Positions 45,211 to 53,284 of a stretch of DNA of 64,000 nt are shown here, piece after piece. This DNA comes from Streptomyces europaeiscabiei. GTDB taxonomy: Bacteria; Actinomycetota; Actinomycetes; Streptomycetales; Streptomycetaceae. The notes under the pieces were generated by a model. It saw only the letters and a list, made by a program, of their open reading frames with translations, did not search any database and had not been told where the DNA came from. Position 1 is the first letter of the stretch. Each line of letters opens with the position of its first letter. The stretch lies in the NCBI RefSeq assembly GCF_036346855.1, contig NZ_CP107841.1, positions 9,862,001 to 9,926,000 of the forward strand, given 5' to 3'. The position numbers were made by a program, and so were the translations under genes.

Positions 45211-45430
45211 GTAGAGGATGCGGTCGGCCCACACCTGGCGGGGCAGCAGTCCGATCTGGTCGAAGGTGGCCCTGCGCGCGCAGTAGCTGATCGGTGGGGA
45301 TGCCGGGTGCCGGTAGGTCCGGGAAGTGATCAGCAGATGCGGGTTGGTGGCCTCGGGCCAGCGCCGTCGGCGTTCGCGCAGCCAGTCGGCCACAAGGCCG
45401 GTGCTCAGCTCGTCGTGGTGGACGGTGTGG
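45211..45430 (-). pseudogene. Upstream half of the split integrase-like gene
   Basis: Minus-strand frame reading HTVHHDELSTGLVADWL, RRRRWPEATNPHLLITSRTY and LLPRQVWADRILY before it runs into the transposon end. It is the N-terminal continuation of the fragment at 39594-39719; together they give about 115 residues of an integrase-like C-terminus. The start of the gene is missing because of an older deletion joined directly to the HTH relic, so it was already broken before the transposon arrived. Confidence 0.7.
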
Positions 45431-45436
45431 ATGTGT

Positions 45437-45556
45437 TCACAAGGCGGCGACCTTGCTCAGCGACGGCGTGAACCCCGCCTTCGCGAGCGCCGCCTGCAGA
45501 TCGACCGGTCGTCAGATGTCGCGCTTGGCTGCCGCCCAGCGCAGATTCCACTTCAC
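45437..45556 (-). pseudogene. Relic of a small HTH regulator
   Basis: From GTG 45556 the frame reads VKWNLRWAAAKRDI, then TGA, then RPVDLQAALAKAGFTPSLSK and VAAL, then a second TGA. Intact members of this family, which sit between two integrase genes, have Trp at both stop positions (a KWNLR start and a helix-turn-helix core). The first stop is a nonsense change; the second is at the deletion junction. The start overlaps the upstream recombinase stop (GTGA). Confidence 0.65.
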
Positions 45557-45810
45557 CGCAAGCTCCCCCTGTCCGCGATCAGCCGCTGCCCGGCCCGCGT
45601 CGCCGACGACCTCCAGCGGTCCGCCTGCTCGGGATCAGCCTGGGCCGTCGCCAGGTAGTTGACCGTCGTAGTCGTCCAGACATGTCCGAGCATTCGTTGT
45701 ACCTCCCACAACGTCATCCCGCGCTCGTAGTTGTGGGTCGCGCACGCATGCCGCAGCAGATGCGGGAACAACCGCGGCACCGGCCCCGGCAGATACAGCC
45801 CGTGATGACC
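45553..45810 (-). pseudogene. C-terminal fragment of a tyrosine recombinase
   Basis: Minus-strand frame with LFPHLLRHACATHNYERGMT, WEVQRMLGHVWTTTTVNYLA and an ADRWR-rich tail. His-x-x-Arg, the second His (LGHVW) and the Tyr (NYL) of the recombinase active site are all kept, but the N-terminal domain and first Arg are absent. The fragment begins about where the divergent GNAT promoter starts. It is the first member of the decayed integrase/HTH/integrase set. Confidence 0.7.
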
Positions 45811-45852
45811 AGCCAGGAACCCGTGCGTACTCCAGTTCGGTAGGCTGCCGAC

Positions 45853-46383
45853 GTGACCGACACCCTCCACGGAATACGGATCAGAGCCGGCGCTCCGGCC
45901 GACGCTCCGGCCATCCTCGGCATGCTCGACGCGGCGGTGGCCTGGATGAACGAGCGCGGCAACACCGAGCAGTGGGGCACGATCCCGTACTCACGGCGGC
46001 CCGACGGGGTGGCACGGGTCGAGCGGTACACGACCGAGAACACCCCGTACATCGCGGAGCTGGACGGAACACCCGTCGGCGCCCTGGTGCTGGACTCCGG
46101 CCCCAGCCCCCAGATGCCGATCGCACCGGCCGGGGAACCCGAGAGGTACGTCCGGCTGCTGGTCTCCGACCGCCGCCACGCCGGTCGGGGCATCGGGGCG
46201 GCCCTGCTGGCCCACGCCGCCGAGGAGACCCGCCGGGCCGACGTACGGCTCCTGCGGGTCGACTGCTGGGCGGGCGGCGGCGGTGACCTCGTCGCGTTCT
46301 ACGAACGCAACGGCTTCATCCCCACCGACCGCTTCCTCTCCGGCACCTGGCCGGGCCAGGTACTGGCCAGGCGCGTCGACTGA
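45853..46383 (+). CDS. GNAT-family acetyltransferase
   Basis: 176 residues with a GTG start at 45853. The domain is complete: IRIRAGAPADAPAILGML at the start, YVRLLVSDRRHAGRGIGAAL as the acetyl-CoA loop, then LLRVDCWAGGGGDLVAFYERNGF. The cysteine in the DCW segment and the LVAFYERNGF end motif are typical for this subfamily. The substrate is not evident. It is chromosomal, divergent from the relic recombinase and not part of the transposon. Confidence 0.85.
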   Translation: MTDTLHGIRIRAGAPADAPAILGMLDAAVAWMNERGNTEQWGTIPYSRRPDGVARVERYTTENTPYIAELDGTPVGALVLDSGPSPQMPIAPAGEPERYVRLLVSDRRHAGRGIGAALLAHAAEETRRADVRLLRVDCWAGGGGDLVAFYERNGFIPTDRFLSGTWPGQVLARRVD

Positions 46384-46425
46384 CCGTGCGGCCAGGAACC
46401 ACCGACGGTTGTCGCCGGGTGCCGT

Positions 46426-46444
46426 GATCGACCACCGGTCGATC
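46426..46444. terminator. Small hairpin between convergent genes
   Basis: GATCGACC and GGTCGATC are exact partners with a 3-base loop, between the GNAT gene (ends 46383) and hemC (ends 46464). No T tract follows. Confidence 0.45.
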
Positions 46445-46463
46445 CGGCAGGCCCGGGCGCGGG

Positions 46464-47396
46464 TCAGTGGGCGATGCCGTCGATGAGATCCCGGGCGCCC
46501 TGGCGGAGCAGGGCGACGGCGACGGAGGTGCCCAGGGTCGCGGGGTCGAGACGGCCGGCCCATTCGTGGGCGTTGATGACCGTCTTGCCGTCGGGGGTGA
46601 ACACGGAGGCGCGGAGGGAGAGTTCGCCGCTGCGGTCCGTGCGGGCGAACCCGGCGATGGGGCTGTTGCAGTGGCCCTGGAGGACGTGCAGGAACATCCG
46701 CTCGGCGAGGGTTTCGCGGTGGGTGTCAGGGTCGCCGAGGCCGCTGACGGTGTCGATGGTGAGGTCGTCGCCTTCCCGGCACTGGAGCGCCAGGACGCCC
46801 GCGCCGATCGGCGGCATCATCGTCTCGACGGACAGGATCTCGCTGATCACGTCCGCGCGGCCGATCCGCTCCAGCCCGGAGACGGCCAGCAGCAGCGCGT
46901 CCGCCTCGCCGGCGGCGAGCTTCTCCAGACGGCGGTTGGCGTTGCCCCGGAACGGCACGCACTCCAAGTGCGGGTGGGAAGCGGCGAGTTGCGCCGTACG
47001 CCGTACGGAGGAGGTGCCGATACGAGTCCCGGCGGGCAGCTCGTCCAGGGTGCGCCCGGCGGGGTCCACGAGCGCGTCACGGATGTCGTCCCGCTTCAGG
47101 AACGCGGCGAACATCGTGCCGGCCGGGAGGGGCCGGTCGGCGGGAATGTCCTTCACACAGTGCACGGCGAGGTCCGCCTCGCCCGCGACGAGCGCGGCGT
47201 CGACCTCCTTGGTGAACGCCCCCTTGCCCTCGACCTGGGAGAGATCGCCCATCCACTTGTCCCCGGTCGTCTTCACGGGGATCACTTCGGTGCGCAGCGC
47301 CGGGTGGAGCACGGCGAGCTCGGCGCGTACACGCTCCACCTGGGCCAGAGCCATGGGCGAGTCTCGGGAAACGATGCGAATCAGGTCCTGCGACAT
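46464..47396 (-). CDS. hemC: Hydroxymethylbilane synthase (porphobilinogen deaminase)
   Basis: 310 residues, complete. The dipyrromethane-binding Cys is in GHCNSPIAG, the substrate-binding Arg residues are in [10 protein letters not shown] and [12 protein letters not shown], and KDIPADRP near residue 95 is conserved. The enzyme joins four porphobilinogen units in tetrapyrrole synthesis. The usual Streptomyces hem cluster (hemA-hemD) is not next to it, so this may be a second, dispersed copy. The start at ATG 47396 lacks a strong ribosome site; the frame upstream is low-complexity and unlikely to be coding. Confidence 0.9.
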   Translation of the reverse strand: MSQDLIRIVSRDSPMALAQVERVRAELAVLHPALRTEVIPVKTTGDKWMGDLSQVEGKGAFTKEVDAALVAGEADLAVHCVKDIPADRPLPAGTMFAAFLKRDDIRDALVDPAGRTLDELPAGTRIGTSSVRRTAQLAASHPHLECVPFRGNANRRLEKLAAGEADALLLAVSGLERIGRADVISEILSVETMMPPIGAGVLALQCREGDDLTIDTVSGLGDPDTHRETLAERMFLHVLQGHCNSPIAGFARTDRSGELSLRASVFTPDGKTVINAHEWAGRLDPATLGTSVAVALLRQGARDLIDGIAH

Positions 47397-47537
47397 GAAG
47401 GCACGATAGCCCCTCGGGCCCGGCCCCGTTGACCACCCTCGACCCCGGTCCTGACCCGGGTCCTGATCCCGGCCGGGCTCCACCCTCGACGACCATCCGG
47501 GACGACCAGCCCGAACGGTCGGCCTCGGCGACCGGTC

Positions 47538-49781
47538 TCACACATCCGCCTGCTGGTACTGCCCGAGAAAGTCGAACTCCCGGTCGACCACACGGAACAG
47601 GAACAGCGCGTCGTGGTTGTATCCGTTGGCCGAGGTGTACGCGACGGTCCGGCTGATGCCCTTGTAGGCCACCTCGCGCATACGACGTACGATCGCCCCG
47701 CGTTCCGTCAGGGGCGAGTCCCCGCTCGCGCACACCTCGGCCAGGAACAACACCGCGTCGTACGCCTCCGCCGCGTACCAGCCTGGACGCTCCCCGTACC
47801 GTGCCTCGTACGCCTTGGTGAACGCGCGGGCCGCCGGGGCGGCCGTCGGATCGATGAAGGTGGTGGCGAACACCCAGCCGTCGGCTGCCGGGCCCGCGCT
47901 CTTCAAGAACCGTGTGCCGAAGGCCCGTTGGGTCGCGACCCGGGCCCCGGAGAACCCGGCCCCGCGCAGCGCCGCCGCGAAGGCACCCGCCCGCTCCTGG
48001 CCCCCGCTGAACACGACCGCGTCCGCGCGATCCGTGACGACCTTCGTGGCGAGCGCGGTGGCGTCGAACTTGCCTGCGGCGACACTCGTGACGCTCGTGT
48101 CCCTCCCGTCACGGCCCAGTGCCCGCTGGATGAAGTTGCAGAGGGCCCAGGCGAAGTCGCCCTCGGCCCGGTCGTCGACCAGGAACACCTTGCGGGCGTC
48201 GACCTTGCCCGAGAGATAGACGTTGCACGGGGCGGCGAGCAACTCATCGGTCGGCGACAGTTGTGCATGCGAACGCAGTGTGGACAGGCCGGCCTCCCTG
48301 ACCTGCGCCGTCACCCCCACCGAAACGGTGACCACGGGCAGCACGGCCTTGGTGTACGTGGTCTCCGTGGCGAGGAAGCAGTCGTCCGAGGTGGGCCCCA
48401 GCACCGCGAGGACCCGCTTGTCCGCCACGAGCCGTCGGGCCCGGTCCAGGGTCCGGTCGGGCTCGCCCCCGTCGTCGTACGCCCGAAGTTTCAGCCGCAA
48501 CGGCCGGTCGGCGTCGGCGTTGACGCGCGCCACGGCCAGCCGGGCGCCGTTGAGCTGGGCCCGCCCGACCTCGCCGGTCGCGCTGGAGAGGTCGCCCTGG
48601 AAGGCCACGGCGAGTTCGGTGCGTGGGGCGGACGACGGTGAGGCGCCCGCGCCGGCCTTCCTGCCGCCACGGTTGCTCCACCACCAGGCTCCGCCGCCGG
48701 CCGCCAGCACCCCCGCCGCCCCCGTGGAGCCGAGCGCCAGGAACCGGCGGCGGCTCGCGCCCGGGGGCACGGCTTCCGGCCGCTTCAGGGACGTCACCGT
48801 CACCGCGTCCGAGCCCATCGGACCCTTCGTGACCGCGACGGCGTCCCCACGCGCGGTCGAGGCCGGTGCCGACACCCGGGTCGGTTCGATCGCGCCCATG
48901 GCGAGCACGATCGCGGACCGGTCCGCGATCAGCCGGGTCACCGGCTCCGGCAGCCACCGCTCCCGGTCGGCGGGCACGGCCGCGTCGAGCGCCGCACCGA
49001 CCTCGACGGCGGTCGGCCGCCGCGCCGGGTCCTTGTCCAGGCACGCCCGTACGACCGGTTCCAGCGCCGCCGGGAGGCCGGCCAGCTCCGGATCGTCGTA
49101 GACCGTGCGCAACAGCATCCCGGCGGCCGCGCCGCCGCCGAACGGCCGTACGCCGGTCGCGGCGAAGGCCAGGACGCAGCCCAGCGAGAAGACATCGCTG
49201 GGCGGGCCGACCCCCGCGCCGCGCGCCCGGGCCTGCTCGGGCGACAGGAAACCGGGCGAGCCCACGATGACGCCGGTGGACGTGAGCGCCGTACCCTCCG
49301 GCGTGCGCGCGATACCGAAGTCGATCAGGCGCGGACCGTCCGGGGCCAGCAACAGGTTGCCCGGCTTCACGTCGCGGTGCACCAGCCCCGCCCGGTGGAC
49401 GGCGTCCAGTGCCTCGGCGAGCCGCAGCCCCAGCACGCACACGGACGCCGGCGACCACGGCCCGTGATCCTCCAGCGCCTCCGTGAGCGAGGGACCCGGT
49501 ACGAACGCGGTCGCCAGCCACGGATCCTCCGCGTCGGCGTCCGCGCCCAGCAACGGGACCACCCAGGGGCTGTCCACCTGCCGGGCCACCTCGATCTCCC
49601 GGCGGAACCGGGCCCGGAACCCCGCGTCGTCCGCGTAGGACGCCCGTACGACCTTGACCGCGGCGAAGGCCCCGCCCGGTGCGCGGGCCAGGAAGACGAC
49701 GCCCATGCCTCCGGCACCGAGCCGTCGCAGCAGGCGGTAGTCGCCCAGCCGCGACGGATCGGTGGTACGCAGCGGCTCCAT
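47538..49781 (-). CDS. Receptor Ser/Thr kinase with extracellular solute-binding domain (copy 2)
   Basis: 747 residues from ATG 49781, overlapping the previous stop by one base (TGATG). The N-terminal kinase has LGAGGMGVVFLA, AAVKVV, HRDVKPGN and RLIDFGIA, all conserved, so it should be active. After a Ser/Thr-rich linker, one helix (FLALGSTGAAGVLAAGGGAWWW) leads to a C-terminal periplasmic-binding-protein fold (about residues 395-747, with ELAVAFQGDLSSATGEVG and VLAVLGPTSDDCFLA) of the branched-chain amino-acid receptor type. It is likely a one-component sensor: extracellular ligand, cytoplasmic kinase. Confidence 0.88.
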   Translation of the reverse strand: MEPLRTTDPSRLGDYRLLRRLGAGGMGVVFLARAPGGAFAAVKVVRASYADDAGFRARFRREIEVARQVDSPWVVPLLGADADAEDPWLATAFVPGPSLTEALEDHGPWSPASVCVLGLRLAEALDAVHRAGLVHRDVKPGNLLLAPDGPRLIDFGIARTPEGTALTSTGVIVGSPGFLSPEQARARGAGVGPPSDVFSLGCVLAFAATGVRPFGGGAAAGMLLRTVYDDPELAGLPAALEPVVRACLDKDPARRPTAVEVGAALDAAVPADRERWLPEPVTRLIADRSAIVLAMGAIEPTRVSAPASTARGDAVAVTKGPMGSDAVTVTSLKRPEAVPPGASRRRFLALGSTGAAGVLAAGGGAWWWSNRGGRKAGAGASPSSAPRTELAVAFQGDLSSATGEVGRAQLNGARLAVARVNADADRPLRLKLRAYDDGGEPDRTLDRARRLVADKRVLAVLGPTSDDCFLATETTYTKAVLPVVTVSVGVTAQVREAGLSTLRSHAQLSPTDELLAAPCNVYLSGKVDARKVFLVDDRAEGDFAWALCNFIQRALGRDGRDTSVTSVAAGKFDATALATKVVTDRADAVVFSGGQERAGAFAAALRGAGFSGARVATQRAFGTRFLKSAGPAADGWVFATTFIDPTAAPAARAFTKAYEARYGERPGWYAAEAYDAVLFLAEVCASGDSPLTERGAIVRRMREVAYKGISRTVAYTSANGYNHDALFLFRVVDREFDFLGQYQQADV

Positions 49782-52261
49782 CAGGCTGTCAACGGCGCGG
49801 GGCCGCCGTACACGAACGCCCCGTCCTCGACACGCCAGAGGTAGGCGCCGGTGCCGTCGATGGTCGGCAGGCCGTTCTTCTGGAACCCGTACGTCCTGGT
49901 GACGCCCTGGTACTTGGCGGCCCGCAGCGCGGTGAGCAGTTCCTCGCGGGTACGGCTCTTGGACGGGAGGTCCCCGAGCGACTTGAGCACCATGGAGGTC
50001 ACGTCGTAGGCCTCCGCCGCGTACCGGGGCGGCGCCTTCTTCCACCGCTTCCGGTAGGCGCTCACGAACGCCTTCGCCTCGGGGATGTCCGTCGGGTCGA
50101 CGACCGGTGCGACGATCGTCCACCCCTCGGCGGCCTCCTTCGCGGCCGTGAGGAAACGCGGGTCGAGCAGGGCCGGTCCGGAGGCGCGGGCACCGGAGAA
50201 GCCGCGCTCGCTGAGCGTCCGGGCGAACGACGCGCCCCGGTCGGGCAGACCGGCGAAGGCGAAGGAGTCGGTGCCGACGGCCAAGAGATCGTCCACCGTG
50301 TCCCCGAAGCCGGACCGCAGGGTGCTGACCACGCGGGGCAGGAACGGCTGCCCGGCCGTGTGCAGTTGCCTGCTCAAGCTGCTGCTGACCTCAGCGCCGT
50401 AGTCGTCGGCGGCCCGGTCGACGACCAGACCGATCCTGCGCGGGCGGGTGCTCCGCAGGACCGCGTCGAGGTAGACGGGTAGCACAGAGTCGGGCAGCCG
50501 TGTGTGCAGGAACGAGCGGAAGCCCTGCACGACGAGGGCGATGGCGCCGGGGGACACCGCGAGTACGGGCAGGAGGGCGGCGTCGTACGCGACCAGCGCG
50601 GACATGGCGGTCGCGTCCGTGGTCGGGCCGACCACGGCGAGGACGGAAGGGTCATCGGCGAGTCGCTTCGCGAGCCGGGCCGATTCGGCCGGGTCGCCGG
50701 CGTCGTCCACGGCCCGCACGTCCACCTGGAAGGGGGCGTCGCGTCGCGCGTTGAACTCCTCGACGGCCAGCCGCAGTCCGCGTTCCTGGGCCTTGCCGGT
50801 GGCGCGCTGGTCGCCGCTGAGGTCGCCGTGCAGCGCGACGGTGTAGGCGGGGCGCCGGGAGGCGACGGCCGGCTTCTTGGCGCCCGAGCCGTCGTCCCTG
50901 CCCAGGGCCCACCAGGTCGTGGCGCCCCCTGCGGCGAGGAGCGCGCCCGCGCCGGCGAGCAGGATGCGACGCCTCGCCGGCGCTTCGGGCGGGTCGGTGG
51001 CCGCCGTGGGCCGGGTGTCGTCGGTGCCGGACGCCGGGGACGCGGTGTCGTCGTCGGAGGCGGAGCGCCGCGGACCGCTCCCCTTCGGGGACCCGCCGCC
51101 CGGGGCGGTGCCCGCGGGCGGGGGGTCGGCCGAGATCTCGGTGTGGTCGATGTCCGGCAGCGCGAGCGCTTCGGTCGAACGCCGGGCGATCAGCCTGATG
51201 ACCTCCTCGGGGAGCCAGGAGGCGGGGACGGTGCCAGGCGCGTCGGCGGGCTCGGCCGGCGTCTCGCGGACTTCGGTATCGCGGACCTCGGCCTCGTCGT
51301 CCGCGCCCTCGGCGGCCGTGCCCCCCTCGTCGTCCGCGGCCTCGGCAGGCGTCTCGGCGGGTGTCTCACCGGACCCTGCGTCCGGGCCGTCCGCCGCCCC
51401 TCCGGGAGCCGAACTCTCCATCCCCTCCCCGGAGACTCCGCCCTCCGCGGAGTCTCCGGGCAGCAACTCCCGTACGACCTCCTCCACCTCGGGTCGGCGA
51501 ACCGGGTCCTTCTCCAGGCAGCGGGACAGCAGGTCAACCAGCGCGGCCGGGACACCGTCGAGGTCGGCCGGGTCGTGCACGGCCCGGTAGAGGAGCGCGT
51601 CGAGTGCCCCCGCGCCGAACGGCGGGCGGCCCGTCGCCGCGAACGCCAGGACACAGCCGAGGGAGAACACGTCGCTGGGCGCGCCGATGGTCTGACCGCC
51701 ACGCCCTTCGGCCTGCTCCGGCGAGAGATAGCCGGGCGTGCCGACCACGAACCCCGTCGCCGTGAGCGAGGTGTCCTCGGGCGCCCTGGCTATTCCGAAG
51801 TCGATGAGCCGGGGCCCGTCCGGCGCGAGCAGGACGTTGCCCGGCTTGAGGTCCCGGTGGACCAGCCCCGCCCGGTGGACCTCGCCCAGCGCCAGCGCCA
51901 GCCGGCCCCCGAGGATCCGCAGCCCGTGCTCGGTGAGCGGCCCGTGCGCGGCCACCGCCTCGGCGAGGGACGGACCGGGTACGTACGCCGTCGCCAGCCA
52001 GGGCGCCTCCGCGTCCGCGTCGGCGTCCACCAGCGGCACCGCCCACGGGCTGCTGATGCGCCGGGCGACCTCGACCTCACGCCGGAACCGTCCCCGGAAA
52101 CCCGCGTCCTCGGCGTACTCCGCCGCCAGCACCTTGAGCGCCACCAGCGAGCCGGCCGACGTGCGCGCGAGATACACGACGCCCATGCCGCCGGCGCCGA
52201 GCCGGCCGAGCAGACGGTGGTCGGCGATCCGCGCGGGATCGGAGGAACGCAGCCGCTCCAT
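49781..52261 (-). CDS. Receptor Ser/Thr kinase with extracellular solute-binding domain (copy 1)
   Basis: 826 residues, paralogous to the next gene. Kinase motifs: LGAGGMGVVYLA, VALKVL, HRDLKPGN and LIDFGIA. The linker (about 285-450) is longer and very acidic (Glu/Asp/Ala/Pro rich). One helix follows (RRILLAGAGALLAAGGATTWW), then the ligand-binding domain (YTVALHGDLSGDQRATG, VLAVVGPTTDATAMSAL). The two genes look like a tandem duplication whose binding domains have diverged, suggesting different ligands. It is coupled to both neighbours by TGATG overlaps. Confidence 0.88.
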   Translation of the reverse strand: MERLRSSDPARIADHRLLGRLGAGGMGVVYLARTSAGSLVALKVLAAEYAEDAGFRGRFRREVEVARRISSPWAVPLVDADADAEAPWLATAYVPGPSLAEAVAAHGPLTEHGLRILGGRLALALGEVHRAGLVHRDLKPGNVLLAPDGPRLIDFGIARAPEDTSLTATGFVVGTPGYLSPEQAEGRGGQTIGAPSDVFSLGCVLAFAATGRPPFGAGALDALLYRAVHDPADLDGVPAALVDLLSRCLEKDPVRRPEVEEVVRELLPGDSAEGGVSGEGMESSAPGGAADGPDAGSGETPAETPAEAADDEGGTAAEGADDEAEVRDTEVRETPAEPADAPGTVPASWLPEEVIRLIARRSTEALALPDIDHTEISADPPPAGTAPGGGSPKGSGPRRSASDDDTASPASGTDDTRPTAATDPPEAPARRRILLAGAGALLAAGGATTWWALGRDDGSGAKKPAVASRRPAYTVALHGDLSGDQRATGKAQERGLRLAVEEFNARRDAPFQVDVRAVDDAGDPAESARLAKRLADDPSVLAVVGPTTDATAMSALVAYDAALLPVLAVSPGAIALVVQGFRSFLHTRLPDSVLPVYLDAVLRSTRPRRIGLVVDRAADDYGAEVSSSLSRQLHTAGQPFLPRVVSTLRSGFGDTVDDLLAVGTDSFAFAGLPDRGASFARTLSERGFSGARASGPALLDPRFLTAAKEAAEGWTIVAPVVDPTDIPEAKAFVSAYRKRWKKAPPRYAAEAYDVTSMVLKSLGDLPSKSRTREELLTALRAAKYQGVTRTYGFQKNGLPTIDGTGAYLWRVEDGAFVYGGPAPLTA

Positions 52262-53118
52262 CAGCCCTCGCCTCCGCCCAGCTCGTATGCCACCCGGTCG
52301 AGCATGGTGACGGTGCCACGGGTCACGTACGGCTCCAACTCTTTGACGGTGTATCCCTCGGCGCCCTTCAGCGACACCGCTACGGTCACCTGGCCGAGCC
52401 GAGTGACCATCCACCGGTACATGGCCTCGCCGCCGGCGGTCAGATAGACGCCGTCCTCCAGGATCGAGTCATCGGCGTAGTTGTTGTCGCGTATGCCGCG
52501 GGGGGTGCCCACGGACATCAACTTCGCGATCCGCTCGTCGGCGCGCACCTGCTGCTCCGGGCAGCGCAGCGCCTCCTCCAGCGTTTCGGACAGATGGTCG
52601 TCGGCGCCGAGCACCGTGGTGTGCACGGTCACCGTCGCCGTCACCCTGACCGTGCCGCGCTTCCCGGTGCCCGGCAGTTCGCTGTAGAGGGACAGCGAGG
52701 CGAGCACACCGTCGGGCAGTGCCCGACGCTGCCACCGGCACTCCTCGTCCAGTACGGCGGCCGTGCCTTCGGCGCTGCGGGCGAGGGGTTGTGCCCGGAA
52801 GCCCGCGCCCCAGTCCTGTGGCCGCATCGCGACCGCCTCCGCCAGCGCGGCGCCCTGCTGCCTCGAACGGGGCACGCGATCCGGGTCCGCCTCGAACGGC
52901 GTCATGGACGGTGTCGCCGACGGCTTCCCGCCCTCCGCCGACACCTGCCCGGTCGCGGAAGCGGAAGGTGTCGGGGACCCCGACGCCTTGGCACCGGGCT
53001 CGGCCGCCTGCTTTGACGCCCCCACGCTGCAACCGCCCAGCAGCACCGCGGCGGCGGCCCCCGACGCGACGGCCCTCAGCCGCCAACCACCTCTTCGTCC
53101 AGCCGATTTGTCGTCCAT
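52261..53118 (-). CDS. Lipoprotein preceding the receptor kinases
   Basis: 285 residues from ATG 53118 (GAGGGGACGG site). The lipobox is AAAVLLGGCSVG, with Cys about residue 31 as the lipid site. A Ser/Thr/Pro/Ala linker follows (SGSPTPSASATG), then a domain of about 200 residues with LDEECRWQRRALP and ALRCPEQQVRA. No known family was recognised. It is first in a three-gene operon with the two receptor kinases, so it may present ligands or respond to their signal (inference). Confidence 0.8.
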   Translation of the reverse strand: MDDKSAGRRGGWRLRAVASGAAAAVLLGGCSVGASKQAAEPGAKASGSPTPSASATGQVSAEGGKPSATPSMTPFEADPDRVPRSRQQGAALAEAVAMRPQDWGAGFRAQPLARSAEGTAAVLDEECRWQRRALPDGVLASLSLYSELPGTGKRGTVRVTATVTVHTTVLGADDHLSETLEEALRCPEQQVRADERIAKLMSVGTPRGIRDNNYADDSILEDGVYLTAGGEAMYRWMVTRLGQVTVAVSLKGAEGYTVKELEPYVTRGTVTMLDRVAYELGGGEG

Positions 53119-53225
53119 CGCCGTCCCCTCCACCGCGATACCCCGTGCGTGACCGGTGATCGTACAGAGGTACGCAATCCCGGCGGGAGCGGTTCCCGGG
53201 AGTCTCTTCGCACACGCCCGAAGCA

Positions 53226-53284
53226 TTGACGCGGAAGAAGAACTGTCCCACTCTGAACAGATGTTCAGAACAAACGTTCAGAAC
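53226..53284. promoter_or_regulatory. Promoter with overlapping palindromic operator
   Basis: TTGACG at 53226 and CACTCT at 53249 are spaced 17 bases and could be -35 and -10. TCTGAACA-GA-TGTTCAGA (53252-53269) is a perfect 8-bp-arm palindrome covering the ATG at 53261, and two GTTCAGAAC copies follow in direct order. GAAC-N-GTTC palindromes are typical TetR-family operators; the TetR gene at 55655 in the same operon is the natural candidate. Confidence 0.55.
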
